From contig CALBJG010000174.1 of the NCBI GenBank assembly GCA_937892865.1, forward strand, positions 1 to 13,647: a stretch of DNA of 13,647 nucleotides. The letters run 5' to 3'. Shown here piece after piece: positions 1-8,482 of this stretch. Numbering within the stretch: the stretch's first letter is position 1; each line of letters begins with the position of its first letter. This DNA is from an uncultured Clostridia bacterium (GTDB lineage Bacteria; Bacillota; Clostridia; Oscillospirales; Oscillospiraceae). The notes under the pieces are model-generated. The model made no database searches. It was not told the DNA's origin and was given only the letters and a program-made list of their open reading frames with translations. A program made the translations under genes and the position numbers.

Positions 1-940
1 GGTTTTTACCGGCAACTCTAACCCCGCTCTGGCAGAAAATATTTGCTCCGAGCTCTTCAGAACCTTAGGCAGCGCCAACGTCACCCAGTTTGCAGACGGC
101 GAGTGTTCCGTCTCCGTGTCCGAGCCTGTCCGAGGCAAGGATGTTTTCATCGTTCAGTCCACCTGCAACCACGTGAATGACAACCTGATGGAGCTTCTGA
201 TCATGATCGATGCCATGCGCAGGGCCTCTGCCGGCCGCGTGACCGCCGTGATCCCTTACTTTGGCTATGCCCGTCAGGATCGTAAAGCCAAGAGCCGTGA
301 CCCCATCTCCGCAAAATTGGTTGCCAATATGATCACCGCTGCAGGCGCAGACCGTGTTCTGACTATGGATCTGCACGCATCCCAGATCCAGGGTTTCTTT
401 GATATCCCCGTGGATCATCTGCTGGGCAATCCCACCTTTGTCAAGTACTATCTTGAGAAATTCCCCGAAGATACTTACAACCACGACGATTTCGTCGTTG
501 TTTCCCCCGACGTTGGCTCTGTTGCCCGCGCCCGCGCTTTTGCCGCAAAGGTCCATATGGGTCTGGCAATCGTTGACAAGCGCCGTCAGAAGGCCAATGT
601 GTGTGAGGTTATGAACGTTATCGGTGATGTTAAGGGCAAGACCTGCATTCTGTTTGACGATATGGTTGATACCGCCGGTTCTCTGTGCAACGCTGCCAAC
701 ACGCTGGTAGAAATCGGTGGCGCTAAGGAAGTTTACGCCTGCGCTACCCACGGTGTTCTTTCCGGTCCTGCTTTTGAGCGGGTGGAAAAGAGCGTGATCA
801 AGGAACTGGTCGTCCACAACACCATTCCGCTGGCCGAAGATTGCCCCTGCAATAAAATCAAGCAGTTGGATGTCGCTCCCATCTTTGCCCGGGCCATTGC
901 CCATATTCACGGCGGCACTTCCATTGCCGATCTGTTCTAA
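1..940 (+). CDS. prs: Ribose-phosphate pyrophosphokinase (PRPP synthetase), 5' end cut off
   Basis: The enzyme makes PRPP from ribose 5-phosphate and ATP in the cytoplasm, feeding purine, pyrimidine, NAD, histidine and tryptophan synthesis. The frame is open from base 2, where the protein already reads VFTGNSNPALAENI, the usual N-terminal segment of the family. I estimate only about ten residues are missing. Visible motifs are VRGKDVFIVQST, the YFGYARQDRK segment with the ATP-contacting residues, MDLHASQIQGFFD, the catalytic-loop DKRRQKAN, and the PRPP-binding loop FDDMVDTAGS near bases 652-685. That loop has S where T is common (DTAGT), a mild variant. The protein ends in the usual SIADLF-type tail. 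The true start and promoter lie outside the window; glmU often precedes prs in Firmicutes but cannot be seen here. An internal GTG at 116 is only a codon inside the gene. Confidence 0.97.
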   Translation, partial: VFTGNSNPALAENICSELFRTLGSANVTQFADGECSVSVSEPVRGKDVFIVQSTCNHVNDNLMELLIMIDAMRRASAGRVTAVIPYFGYARQDRKAKSRDPISAKLVANMITAAGADRVLTMDLHASQIQGFFDIPVDHLLGNPTFVKYYLEKFPEDTYNHDDFVVVSPDVGSVARARAFAAKVHMGLAIVDKRRQKANVCEVMNVIGDVKGKTCILFDDMVDTAGSLCNAANTLVEIGGAKEVYACATHGVLSGPAFERVEKSVIKELVVHNTIPLAEDCPCNKIKQLDVAPIFARAIAHIHGGTSIADLF

Positions 941-943
941 GCC

Positions 944-1537
944 GTGTTCGGTAAAAAGAGCGAAAGTTGGCTGATCGTCGGTCTCGGTAATCCGGGTAAG
1001 GATTATGCCAAAACCCGGCACAACTGCGGTTTCCGGGTCTTGGATATTCTGGCCGATAAGTTAGGCTGTAAAATCGACAAAGGCAAGTTTCAGAGTTTGT
1101 ACGGTCAAACGGTAAGAAACGGATGCAAGTTATACCTTTTGAAGCCCCAGACCTATATGAATCTTTCCGGCAAGTCTGTATTGCAGTTATCTGCCTACTT
1201 CAACATCCCACCGCAGCGGATCATTGTGATCTTCGATGATATATCTTTAGCGCCCGGATGTCTGCGCGTACGGGCTGACGGCTCTGCCGGCGGTCATAAC
1301 GGCATTAAATCCATCATCAGTGAACTGGGCAGTCAGGATTTCCCCAGAGTAAAGGTCGGTGTAGGCGGCAAGCCAAATCCCGATTCTGATCTGGCAGATT
1401 GGGTCTTGTCACCCTTTTCTGCATCAGAGGAAAAGATGCTGTCCACATCACTGGAAAATGCTGCTGATGCAGCCTTGTATCTGATAGATCACGGTGTGCA
1501 GGAAACTGCCAACCGCTATAATGTCAGCAAGATTTGA
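944..1537 (+). CDS. pth: Peptidyl-tRNA hydrolase
   Basis: This cytoplasmic enzyme recycles tRNA from prematurely released peptidyl-tRNA; the Bacillus homologue is spoVC. The 197-residue product has the normal family length. Signature segments are VGLGNPG with the substrate-binding Asn, KTRHNCGF with the catalytic His, the KPQTYMNLSGKSV segment, DDISLAPG with the Asp that polarises that His, and GGHNGIKSI. The start is a GTG only 3 nt after the prs stop. No convincing Shine-Dalgarno sequence precedes it and no in-frame ATG lies before the conserved WLIVGLGNPG segment, so translation is probably coupled to prs. The gene order prs-pth-mfd is a well-known Firmicute arrangement. A hairpin lies downstream, before mfd. 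Confidence 0.96.
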   Translation: MFGKKSESWLIVGLGNPGKDYAKTRHNCGFRVLDILADKLGCKIDKGKFQSLYGQTVRNGCKLYLLKPQTYMNLSGKSVLQLSAYFNIPPQRIIVIFDDISLAPGCLRVRADGSAGGHNGIKSIISELGSQDFPRVKVGVGGKPNPDSDLADWVLSPFSASEEKMLSTSLENAADAALYLIDHGVQETANRYNVSKI

Positions 1538-1554
1538 ATACTGTCGAACCATCA

Positions 1555-1583
1555 CGGAAAGGGGAGGTATTTTCCCCTTTCCG
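1555..1583 (+). terminator. Perfect 11-bp hairpin between pth and mfd (weak terminator or processing site)
   Basis: Bases 1555-1565 (CGGAAAGGGGA) pair without mismatch with 1573-1583 (TCCCCTTTCCG), leaving a 7-nt loop. The right arm is not followed directly by a T run: the next bases are CGTTCTTGCG, and a short T-rich patch appears only near 1603-1609. It may therefore act as a partial terminator, an RNase processing or stability element, or a Rho/NusG-sensitive pause rather than a full intrinsic terminator. I see no clear promoter between it and mfd, so mfd transcription must either pass through this hairpin or start at a site I do not recognise. Confidence 0.55.
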
Positions 1584-1622
1584 CGTTCTTGCGTGGAACA
1601 AATTTTTCTTTGAGGTAATCTT

Positions 1623-4600
1623 ATGGACAAACTTATCTCTATATTGCGGCAGTTGCCAGAGTATGATTCTATACTCCGGTGTATTGACGATGGCAAAAAT
1701 GTGGCAGTGACCGGAATTGGTCAGATCAACCGCAGCCATATGATCGCAGGGCTCCGAAAAGATGCCGCCCGTCCCATCGTTATCATCTGCCAAGACGATC
1801 TTGCTGCAAAACGCATTCAGGAAGAACTGAAAAGTTTCCTTTCCGCTGATATCCCCTCCCTACCTGGTAGAGAACTGACGCTGTATGATACCGCTGTTGT
1901 TTCCAGAGCATGGGAGCAAAAGCGTCTTCGCCAGTTATATGATCTTCAAAGCGGAAATACGCCGGTACAGATCCTCCCCTGGGACAGTTTGTGTCAACGG
2001 ACCGTTCCACCTGCTGTGCTGAAACAAGCAGTTTTCTCTTTAAAAATAGGAAAATGTTATGAGATAGAAGATCTGACAAGCCGTCTTACCGGTTCCGGTT
2101 ACAGCCGCTGCAATATGGTGGAAGGTCCCGGACAGTTTGCGATCCGGGGTGGCATTTTGGATATTTTCTCCCCTGCCGCCGACCGTCCCGTCCGGGCAGA
2201 GTTTTTCGGTGATGAGTTGGATACCATGGGCTATTTTGACCCGGATACCCAGCGCAGAACAGAAAATATCAAAGAAATCACCGTTCTCCCGGTGGGTGAA
2301 ACGCAGCCACGGCTGCACCCGGAAGGATCAGAAGGTCTTTGTCGGGACATCCAAAATCTGATAACCCGTCAAAAGCGAAGAAAGACCCCCAACGAGGCTT
2401 TGATCTCCACACTGGAAAGAGATCTGGAAAAATATGAAAACGGCGTTTATAACCCTGCTTCAGACCGGTATATGGCGCTGATCTATCCGGAATATGCCAC
2501 GGCGATGGATTATATTCCCGAGAATGCCGTTGTTATCCTTTGTGACCATGGTAATCTGAAACGAAGCGCCCGTACCCGTGTGGAAGAAGTAGGGCTTCAG
2601 TTAGACTCTCTGTTGCAAGGTGGTCTTGTAGCTGGAGAACTGTGTGATTATGTGTGTCTTTGGGAAGAATTTTGTGAAAAGATCGCTTCCTTCACTTGTG
2701 TTTATATGGACACCTTTGGCGGATCTTCCTATCCGGAGTCCGCTGCGCCCCAAAAACTCATACCCTTTGTGGCAAAACAGTTGCCGGGCTATGGCGGCAG
2801 TATGGATACTGCGGCTGATGATCTGCATCATTATCAGAAAAACGATTTCTCTTGCCTGGTACTTTGCGGCACACGACGCAGAGCGGAACTCTTGCAGGAA
2901 ATGCTGAGCAGCCGTGGATTGTCCGCTTTTCTTTGCATTCCTTTAACTGCTATGCCCCAACCGGGACAGGTCCTGCTGTCTGACGGTTCTCTCCCCTTTG
3001 GTATGGAATATCCCAATGCTAAACTTGCCATTTTAACGGAAGGTCAGTTGTTGGCAAGATCCGCGCCAAAGAAAAAAGCAAAGAAAAGCGCAACCAACCG
3101 ACAAAAACTCAATTCTTTCACCGACCTCTCTCCCGGCGATCTGGTAGTTCACGAAAACTACGGCATAGGTCGTTTCGTGGCTATGGAGCAGATCCGTGTG
3201 GACGGCGCGGTAAAGGACTATGTAAAGATCGCATATCAGGGCACAGACACGCTGTTTGTTCCTGCTACCCAACTGGATATGGTGAGCAAATATATTGGCG
3301 GTGGCGGTGAAGATGCCAATGTTCGCCTGAACAAAATTGGCACCGACACCTGGCAAAAGACCAAAGCAAAAGCCAGAAAAGCCGCCAAAGATATGGCAGG
3401 AGAATTGATCCAACTCTACGCTGCGAGAAAACGACAGGAGGGTTTTGCCTTTGCCGCTGACTCCCCCTGGCAAAAAGAATTCGAGGATAATTTCCCCTAC
3501 CCGGAAACCGATGATCAACTGCGTTGCATCAGCGAGATCAAATCGGATATGGAATCCCCTATCCCCATGGACCGTTTGCTCTGCGGTGATGTGGGTTTCG
3601 GTAAAACAGAGGTTGCGCTCCGGGCCGTGATGAAAGCCGTTATGGATGGCAAGCAAGTTGCCATTCTTGTCCCCACCACTGTACTTGCTCAACAGCATTA
3701 TCAGACTACGATCTCCCGTTTTGTGGGATTCCCGGTCAATGTGGAAGTACTCAGCCGTTTCCGTACCGCAACGGAACAAAAGAAAACGCTCCAGCGATTG
3801 GAAGCAGGTCTTGTGGATGTTGTGATCGGCACCCATAAATTGCTGCAGAAAAATGTGGTGTTTAAAGATCTTGGTCTGCTGATCGTAGATGAAGAGCAGC
3901 GGTTTGGTGTCAGCCATAAGGAACGGCTGAAAGAGATGTCCAAAGGCGTGGATGTTTTGACACTGTCCGCCACACCGATCCCCCGGACGCTGAATATGGC
4001 CCTTTCCGGCATTCGGGACATGTCTACCATTGAAGAGCCGCCTTCTGACCGTTATCCGGTTCAAACATTTGTCATGGAGCACAGCAATGCCATATTGGAT
4101 GATGCCATCCGTCGCGAGATCCTTCGGGGCGGTCAGGTCTACTACCTGCATAACCGGGTAGAGTCCATTGAACAATGCGCCGCTGCGCTGAAACGGCGTA
4201 TCCCGGGTCTGCAAGTGGCTGTTGCCCACGGCAAAATGGGCGAAGATGCTCTTGCCGATGTAATGCATGCCATGGCGGACGGTGAGATCCAGGTATTGGT
4301 GTGTACCACGATCATCGAGACCGGCTTGGATATTCCCAACGCTAACACCCTGATCATTGAAAATGCAGATCGGTTTGGTCTCAGCCAGTTACACCAACTT
4401 CGTGGCCGTGTAGGCCGTTCTACCCGTCACGCCTATGCCTATTTCACCTATCGGCCGGACAAGAATCTTACGGAGATCGCAGAAAAACGACTCTCTGCCG
4501 TGCGGGATTTTGCAGAGTTCGGTTCCGGCTTCAAAATTGCTATGCGTGACCTGGAGATCCGTGGCGCAGGTAATCTTTTGGGTGCGGAACAGTCTGGCCA

Positions 4601-5126
4601 TATGATGTCTGTAGGTTATGATATGTATCTAAAATTGCTGGACGAAGCGGTTCTGGAAGAAAAGGGGCAAGCGCCTCAAGAGCCGGACTGTACCGCAGAT
4701 TTGAATGTTACAGCCAATGTGGATCCGGAATTCGTCAGCCGTGGCGAAGAGCGTATGGATCTTTATCGGCGTATGGCGGCGATCCGCTCCCAGGAAGATG
4801 CAGACGATCTGCTGGATGAGATCATTGACCGTTACGGTGATCCACCCAGAGGCGTACTGAATCTGATTGACATTGCCCTGTTGCGCGCCAATGCGCGGAA
4901 AGCAGGTATTACCGATATCAAGCAAAAAGCCGGCGATGTTCTGTTTGTGATGCGACAACTGAATTTCGAGGCTGTCAGCGCGATCTGCGCCGATGCAAAC
5001 TATCGCAACCGCGTTCAATTTGTTGCTTCTGCAAAAGAACCAACATTACGGTTAAAACTTGCCGCAGGTGTAGACAGTTTAAAGCAAGCCAAGATATTCC
5101 TTGCCCACTACCGGGAACATCTGTAA
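1623..5126 (+). CDS. mfd: Transcription-repair coupling factor Mfd
   Basis: Mfd is a DNA translocase that removes RNA polymerase stalled at lesions and recruits UvrA for strand-specific repair. At 1167 residues it has full family length. The N-terminal part carries the UvrB-like fold without helicase function (GPGQFAIRGGILDIFSP near residues 162-178). A CarD-like RNA-polymerase-interaction domain begins with LSPGDLVVHENYGIG near residue 502. The SF2 translocase follows: Walker A GDVGFGKTE near 655, the DEEQ box near 756, SATPIPRTLNM near 782, a TIIETGLDIPNANT segment near 900, and QLRGRVGR near 925. The translocation-in-RecG-like region and C-terminal UvrA-masking domain complete it. The ATG start has GAGGT 6 nt upstream. 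Its place after prs-pth fits the conserved Firmicute order. Confidence 0.98.
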   Translation: MDKLISILRQLPEYDSILRCIDDGKNVAVTGIGQINRSHMIAGLRKDAARPIVIICQDDLAAKRIQEELKSFLSADIPSLPGRELTLYDTAVVSRAWEQKRLRQLYDLQSGNTPVQILPWDSLCQRTVPPAVLKQAVFSLKIGKCYEIEDLTSRLTGSGYSRCNMVEGPGQFAIRGGILDIFSPAADRPVRAEFFGDELDTMGYFDPDTQRRTENIKEITVLPVGETQPRLHPEGSEGLCRDIQNLITRQKRRKTPNEALISTLERDLEKYENGVYNPASDRYMALIYPEYATAMDYIPENAVVILCDHGNLKRSARTRVEEVGLQLDSLLQGGLVAGELCDYVCLWEEFCEKIASFTCVYMDTFGGSSYPESAAPQKLIPFVAKQLPGYGGSMDTAADDLHHYQKNDFSCLVLCGTRRRAELLQEMLSSRGLSAFLCIPLTAMPQPGQVLLSDGSLPFGMEYPNAKLAILTEGQLLARSAPKKKAKKSATNRQKLNSFTDLSPGDLVVHENYGIGRFVAMEQIRVDGAVKDYVKIAYQGTDTLFVPATQLDMVSKYIGGGGEDANVRLNKIGTDTWQKTKAKARKAAKDMAGELIQLYAARKRQEGFAFAADSPWQKEFEDNFPYPETDDQLRCISEIKSDMESPIPMDRLLCGDVGFGKTEVALRAVMKAVMDGKQVAILVPTTVLAQQHYQTTISRFVGFPVNVEVLSRFRTATEQKKTLQRLEAGLVDVVIGTHKLLQKNVVFKDLGLLIVDEEQRFGVSHKERLKEMSKGVDVLTLSATPIPRTLNMALSGIRDMSTIEEPPSDRYPVQTFVMEHSNAILDDAIRREILRGGQVYYLHNRVESIEQCAAALKRRIPGLQVAVAHGKMGEDALADVMHAMADGEIQVLVCTTIIETGLDIPNANTLIIENADRFGLSQLHQLRGRVGRSTRHAYAYFTYRPDKNLTEIAEKRLSAVRDFAEFGSGFKIAMRDLEIRGAGNLLGAEQSGHMMSVGYDMYLKLLDEAVLEEKGQAPQEPDCTADLNVTANVDPEFVSRGEERMDLYRRMAAIRSQEDADDLLDEIIDRYGDPPRGVLNLIDIALLRANARKAGITDIKQKAGDVLFVMRQLNFEAVSAICADANYRNRVQFVASAKEPTLRLKLAAGVDSLKQAKIFLAHYREHL

Positions 5127-5127
5127 C

Positions 5128-5155
5128 TTGCAATTAGTCAGATATGTGCTATAAT
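5128..5155 (+). promoter_or_regulatory. Sigma-A promoter with extended -10 for the VanW-family gene
   Basis: A -35 TTGCAA (5128-5133) is followed by a 16-bp spacer and a perfect TATAAT (5150-5155). A TG one base upstream of the -10 makes it an extended -10 site. It begins immediately after the mfd stop codon. Transcription would start near 5162, and AAGGAG (5178-5183) sits 9 nt before the ATG at 5193. Confidence 0.8.
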
Positions 5156-5192
5156 ATAGTGTAATCCATAAAAATATAAGGAGTGAGTCTGA

Positions 5193-6932
5193 ATGGCAGC
5201 ATACCAAAGAGGCCGCCGCTCCGACGCAGATCGTGTTGAGCGGACTTACCAGCGCACCTCCGGCAATCGCAGAAGAAAATCTGCTTCCCGGCAGCGCAAT
5301 AACAATTTGATTTTAATTATTATCACTCTGCTGGTCGTGGTCGCTGCGATCATTACCGGTTTAGTACTGTTCAGTGATAAGGATGACGGACTGATCTTAG
5401 CCAATGTTTCTGTTGCCGGCGTGGATGTCAGCCGCATGACCAAAGAAGACGCCATTACCGCTGTGCGTCTTGCCACAGAAAACACCTACGGCAAGAACAA
5501 TATGGTCGTTCAGGTAAATGACCAAAAAGAGGAGATCTCCCCCTCCGCCAGCGGCGTTTCTTTAAATGTGGAAGATGCTGTGGAAGCCGCCTATAAACTG
5601 GGCCGTACCGGTTCTTCCAAAGATAAGGCAAAAGACAAACTGAATTCCGCTACGGGCATTGTTGTGGACATCATCCCATATTTGAATCTGAATCAAAACG
5701 CGATCCAGTCCGCTTTGGATAAATTGGCTGTCCATTACAGCAGTATTCTTACCCAGACAACTTACAAAGTCATCGGTGACTACTCCCCCACCAGTTCCTC
5801 GCTTCCCGTTTTGGAAATTGTGAAGGGTACACCCGAGTACAATCTGGATATGGACGCCCTTTTGGCAGATGTTCTGGATGCCTATAACAACAATCGTTTC
5901 TCTGTAGAGGTGACCTGCAATGCCATTCAGCCGGATGCGTTGGATCTGCAGGCGATTTACGACGAGCACTGTGTACCGCCCACTGACGCTGTTGTCGATC
6001 CTTACACCTTTGAGGTCACGCCTGCTGTACCCGGTTGCGGTTTTGACATCAATGAAGTTCAGACCGCATTGGACAATGCCGCCCCCGGCGAGCGCCTTTC
6101 TTTCACTTTCAAAATGATCAAAGGCAACTCCACAGAGAGTGACAAGTTGTATAAAGATATCTTAGGTCGTTTCACAGCAACCGCCGAAGAAAGCGATGCC
6201 GACAGAAATGTGAATTTAAAGAAAGCCTGCGATTCCATCAACGGCACCATTCTGATGCCCGGAGACGTTTTCTCTTACAACAAGGCTTTGGGCGAGCGGA
6301 CGGAGGCAAATGGATATCGCCCTGGTCCTTCCTACGCCGGTAATGACACCGTAGACACTGTTGGCGGCGGTATTTGCCAGGTTTCCTCTGCGCTGTACTA
6401 CTGCGTTCTGGTTGCCGATCTGGGCATTACAGAGCGGGATTATCACGGATTCTATCCCGGCTATGTTCCCCTGGGTATGGATGCGGTGGTCAGTTGGAAC
6501 AGCCTTGATTTTAAGTTCTATAACAATACCAATTTCCCCATTCGCATTGATGCCGAGGCTTCCGGTGGCAGTGTGACCGTATCGATTATGGGCACTGACG
6601 AAAAGGACTATGAGATCAAAATGGAATATGATATTCTCAAGACCTATAATCACGCCACCACTTATAAAACAATGTCTGCAAACAACCCAGAGGGTTACAA
6701 GGACGGTGACGAGATCGTTAAGGGCTACACCGGATACGATGTGGAAGTATTCAAATGCAAATACGACAAAGAATCCGGAGAGTTGATCTCCAGAGATAAA
6801 GTGGATTCTTCCCACTACAGAAGTCGCGACGCAGTCATCTGCAAGATCGACGCGCCCCAGGAAGAAGAGACCACACCCACCACCCCTCCCGGTATGCAGG
6901 GAACCGGCGGTGGCATCTCCCCCGACGAATAA
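5193..6932 (+). CDS. Membrane-anchored VanW/YoaR-family protein with peptidoglycan-binding-like region
   Basis: The 579-residue protein has a strongly basic N-terminus (residues 1-36), one membrane helix at about 39-60 and a long extracytoplasmic part, so it should be a type II membrane protein (N-terminus inside). The middle region (about 65-320) resembles the repeated peptidoglycan-binding-type domain found before VanW domains, including the segment near bases 6010-6050 that reads VTPAVPGCGFDINE. The VanW domain covers about 325-460, with MPGDVFSYN near 356 and GGGICQVSSALY, including its conserved Cys, near 391-402. The tail is Pro/Thr/Gly rich. VanW is named from vanB-type vancomycin-resistance clusters, but its biochemical role is not established and most relatives are unrelated to resistance. 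Its own promoter precedes it, and it converges on the ddl operon. Confidence 0.9.
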   Translation: MAAYQRGRRSDADRVERTYQRTSGNRRRKSASRQRNNNLILIIITLLVVVAAIITGLVLFSDKDDGLILANVSVAGVDVSRMTKEDAITAVRLATENTYGKNNMVVQVNDQKEEISPSASGVSLNVEDAVEAAYKLGRTGSSKDKAKDKLNSATGIVVDIIPYLNLNQNAIQSALDKLAVHYSSILTQTTYKVIGDYSPTSSSLPVLEIVKGTPEYNLDMDALLADVLDAYNNNRFSVEVTCNAIQPDALDLQAIYDEHCVPPTDAVVDPYTFEVTPAVPGCGFDINEVQTALDNAAPGERLSFTFKMIKGNSTESDKLYKDILGRFTATAEESDADRNVNLKKACDSINGTILMPGDVFSYNKALGERTEANGYRPGPSYAGNDTVDTVGGGICQVSSALYYCVLVADLGITERDYHGFYPGYVPLGMDAVVSWNSLDFKFYNNTNFPIRIDAEASGGSVTVSIMGTDEKDYEIKMEYDILKTYNHATTYKTMSANNPEGYKDGDEIVKGYTGYDVEVFKCKYDKESGELISRDKVDSSHYRSRDAVICKIDAPQEEETTPTTPPGMQGTGGGISPDE

Positions 6933-6936
6933 AATT

Positions 6937-6970
6937 AAGGCGTGTTGTCCACAGGACAACACGCCTTTTA
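6937..6970. terminator. Bidirectional intrinsic terminator between VanW gene and DUF1934 gene
   Basis: Bases 6937-6950 pair perfectly with 6954-6967 (14 bp, 3-nt loop). On the + strand the stem is followed by TTATTATT. On the - strand it is followed by AATTTTATT. It occupies nearly all of the 38-bp gap between the two convergent stop codons, so it can end both transcripts. Confidence 0.88.
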
Positions 6971-7393
6971 TTATTGAGGTTTGATCTCCAAATGATAATC
7001 AATGGTGCCGGCAGCCGTATTCTCGATCTCGATATTATAATTGAGATCCACAGTGCCACCCTGCTCTGTCAAATCGGAGCGCAGTTTCGTGGCGCAGACC
7101 GTGATCATCAATGCGCCAAACTCCATCTGATACAGAGAATCATGGGAAACACCCACCTGAAATACCATTTGGGAATGGAGTTTTCCGGAACGGGTCAATA
7201 CGATTTTGCCCGGCTGAACAAGAAACGAGGTAGTCACACCTTCCATACCGGTCAGTGCCGTTTCCTCATATAGCAATTCCCAGCCGTCGCCCATTTGCTC
7301 CATCGTTCCCTCTGTGACCAGTTCGATCACATCCGGATCCTGATCCAGGTATGTCTGACGACCGCAAATGGACAGTGTCACATTTTTCTTCAT
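6971..7393 (-). CDS. DUF1934 (YwiB-like) beta-barrel protein
   Basis: The 140-residue product has no signal peptide or membrane segment and should be cytoplasmic. It matches the pattern of the DUF1934/YwiB family, a small lipocalin-like beta-barrel of unknown function. Visible features are an early ELVTEG strand, the YEETALTGMEGVTTSF segment, VLTRSGKLHSQMVF, and a C-terminal GGTVDLNYNIEIENTAAG segment. The ATG at 7393 was chosen because GGAGG (7401-7405) sits 7 nt upstream. A TTG two codons earlier would leave almost no spacing. The ATG overlaps the ddl stop as ATGA, which indicates translational coupling. In many Firmicutes ywiB-like genes lie near argS; here it is the last gene of a murC-ddl operon. 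Confidence 0.88.
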   Translation of the reverse strand: MKKNVTLSICGRQTYLDQDPDVIELVTEGTMEQMGDGWELLYEETALTGMEGVTTSFLVQPGKIVLTRSGKLHSQMVFQVGVSHDSLYQMEFGALMITVCATKLRSDLTEQGGTVDLNYNIEIENTAAGTIDYHLEIKPQ

Positions 7394-8460
7394 TTGCAAG
7401 CCTCCAGCGCCAACAGCAACAGTTGATCGATCAGTTCACTGTAAGGAATGCCGCTGGCTGCGAACAATTTCGGATACATAGAAATAGATGTGAAGCCTGG
7501 CAGTGTATTGATCTCATTAAATACAATACGGTTTTCCTTATATGTTACAAAGAAATCCACGCGGCTAAGGCCCTGACAGCCGATCGCCCTGTATACTTTC
7601 ACTGCTGCATCCCGCACCTGCTCTGCCACATTCTCCGGAATACGGGCAGGAATATAAGCAACAGATGTGTCGGTAATATACTTGGCATTGTAATCATAAA
7701 ACTCTGCGCCGGAGTGGATCTCACCGCAAATAGATGCAACGGGATTTCCATTACCAAGAACAGCAACCTCGATTTCTCTGCCGTCGATAAACTCTTCCAC
7801 CAAAATCTTTTCGTCAAACTGACCTGCCTGGGCAAGGGCATCTGCCAGTTGCGCGCGATTTGCTGCTTTGGATACGCCTACAGAAGATCCGGTTCCTGCC
7901 GGTTTTACGAACATAGGCCAGGAGAACCGATTTTCCAATTTATCCAGAACATCTTCCATTTTTGTTTCCAGATCGCTGTTGCGAACCAATTCCCAATCTG
8001 CCTGCACAATGCCCGCATTGTCCATAACCAATTTGGTCAAGGTTTTATCCATAGAAACGGCAGAAGCTGATACGTGGGGGCCTACATAGGGTATTCCCGC
8101 CATTTGCAACAGACCCTGCATTGCGCCATCTTCGCCGTTCTCACCGTGAAGTACGGGGAACACCACATCAACGGGTGTCTCCAGGTATCCGTTTTCAGTG
8201 AACCGCAACAGCCCCTGACCTCTCACGGGAGAAATGGCCGCAGGGCAGTTTTCCGGACAATCCAGCCACTCACCGGTGGGGAGTTTGCTGTAATCGTCAC
8301 TGCCGAAATAGATCCACTTGCCCGTTTCGGTAATGCCTACGGGAAAAATATTATATTTTTCTGTGTCCATATTGTTCAGCACAGATTCTGCAGACCGAAG
8401 AGATACTTTATGTTCCGGGCTGATGCCACCAAACAATACACATACGTTCAATTTATTCAA
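7390..8460 (-). CDS. ddl: D-alanine--D-alanine ligase (DdlA type)
   Basis: This ATP-grasp enzyme joins two D-alanines for the peptidoglycan stem peptide. From the start chosen here it has 356 residues. Visible motifs are LFGGISPEHKVSLRSAE (9-25, catalytic Glu16), HGENGEDGAMQG (105-116), PYVGPHVSASAVSMDK, KPAGTGSSVGVS (186-197), the omega-loop YDYNAKYITDTS with Lys260-Tyr261, SRVDFF, and FNEINTLPGFTSISMYPKL (314-332). The Lys-Tyr pair in the omega loop is typical of D-Ala-D-Ala ligases rather than D-Ala-D-Lac (VanA-type) enzymes. I prefer the TTG at 8460, which has GAGG 8 nt upstream and gives the usual short lead-in NKLNVCVLFGG. An ATG at 8490, overlapping the murC stop by 8 nt, would add ten residues (MNNGNSEAIV). 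The gene overlaps the DUF1934 gene at its 3' end. Confidence 0.93.
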   Translation of the reverse strand: MNKLNVCVLFGGISPEHKVSLRSAESVLNNMDTEKYNIFPVGITETGKWIYFGSDDYSKLPTGEWLDCPENCPAAISPVRGQGLLRFTENGYLETPVDVVFPVLHGENGEDGAMQGLLQMAGIPYVGPHVSASAVSMDKTLTKLVMDNAGIVQADWELVRNSDLETKMEDVLDKLENRFSWPMFVKPAGTGSSVGVSKAANRAQLADALAQAGQFDEKILVEEFIDGREIEVAVLGNGNPVASICGEIHSGAEFYDYNAKYITDTSVAYIPARIPENVAEQVRDAAVKVYRAIGCQGLSRVDFFVTYKENRIVFNEINTLPGFTSISMYPKLFAASGIPYSELIDQLLLLALEACK

Positions 8461-8482
8461 GACTATCGCCTCACTGTTTCCA

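Noticed and set aside
65..1021. A 318-codon open frame on the - strand across prs and the start of pth
   Set aside because: It is antisense to conserved genes and its sequence resembles no family. The strong prs motifs on the + strand explain the region.
3033..4268. A 411-codon open frame on the - strand inside mfd
   Set aside because: It lies wholly antisense to a clear, full-length mfd. Its translation shows no recognisable domain and it has no promoter or ribosome-binding site that I can see. It is a codon-bias shadow.
7351..8070. A 239-codon open frame on the + strand antisense to ddl
   Set aside because: The ATP-grasp motifs on the - strand are unambiguous, and this frame has no family resemblance.
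7390..8460. A D-Ala-D-Lac (VanA/VanB-type) ligase, suggested by the neighbouring VanW gene
   Set aside because: The omega loop carries the AKY sequence of D-Ala-D-Ala ligases. I see no vanH or vanX dehydrogenase or dipeptidase gene and no two-component regulator nearby.
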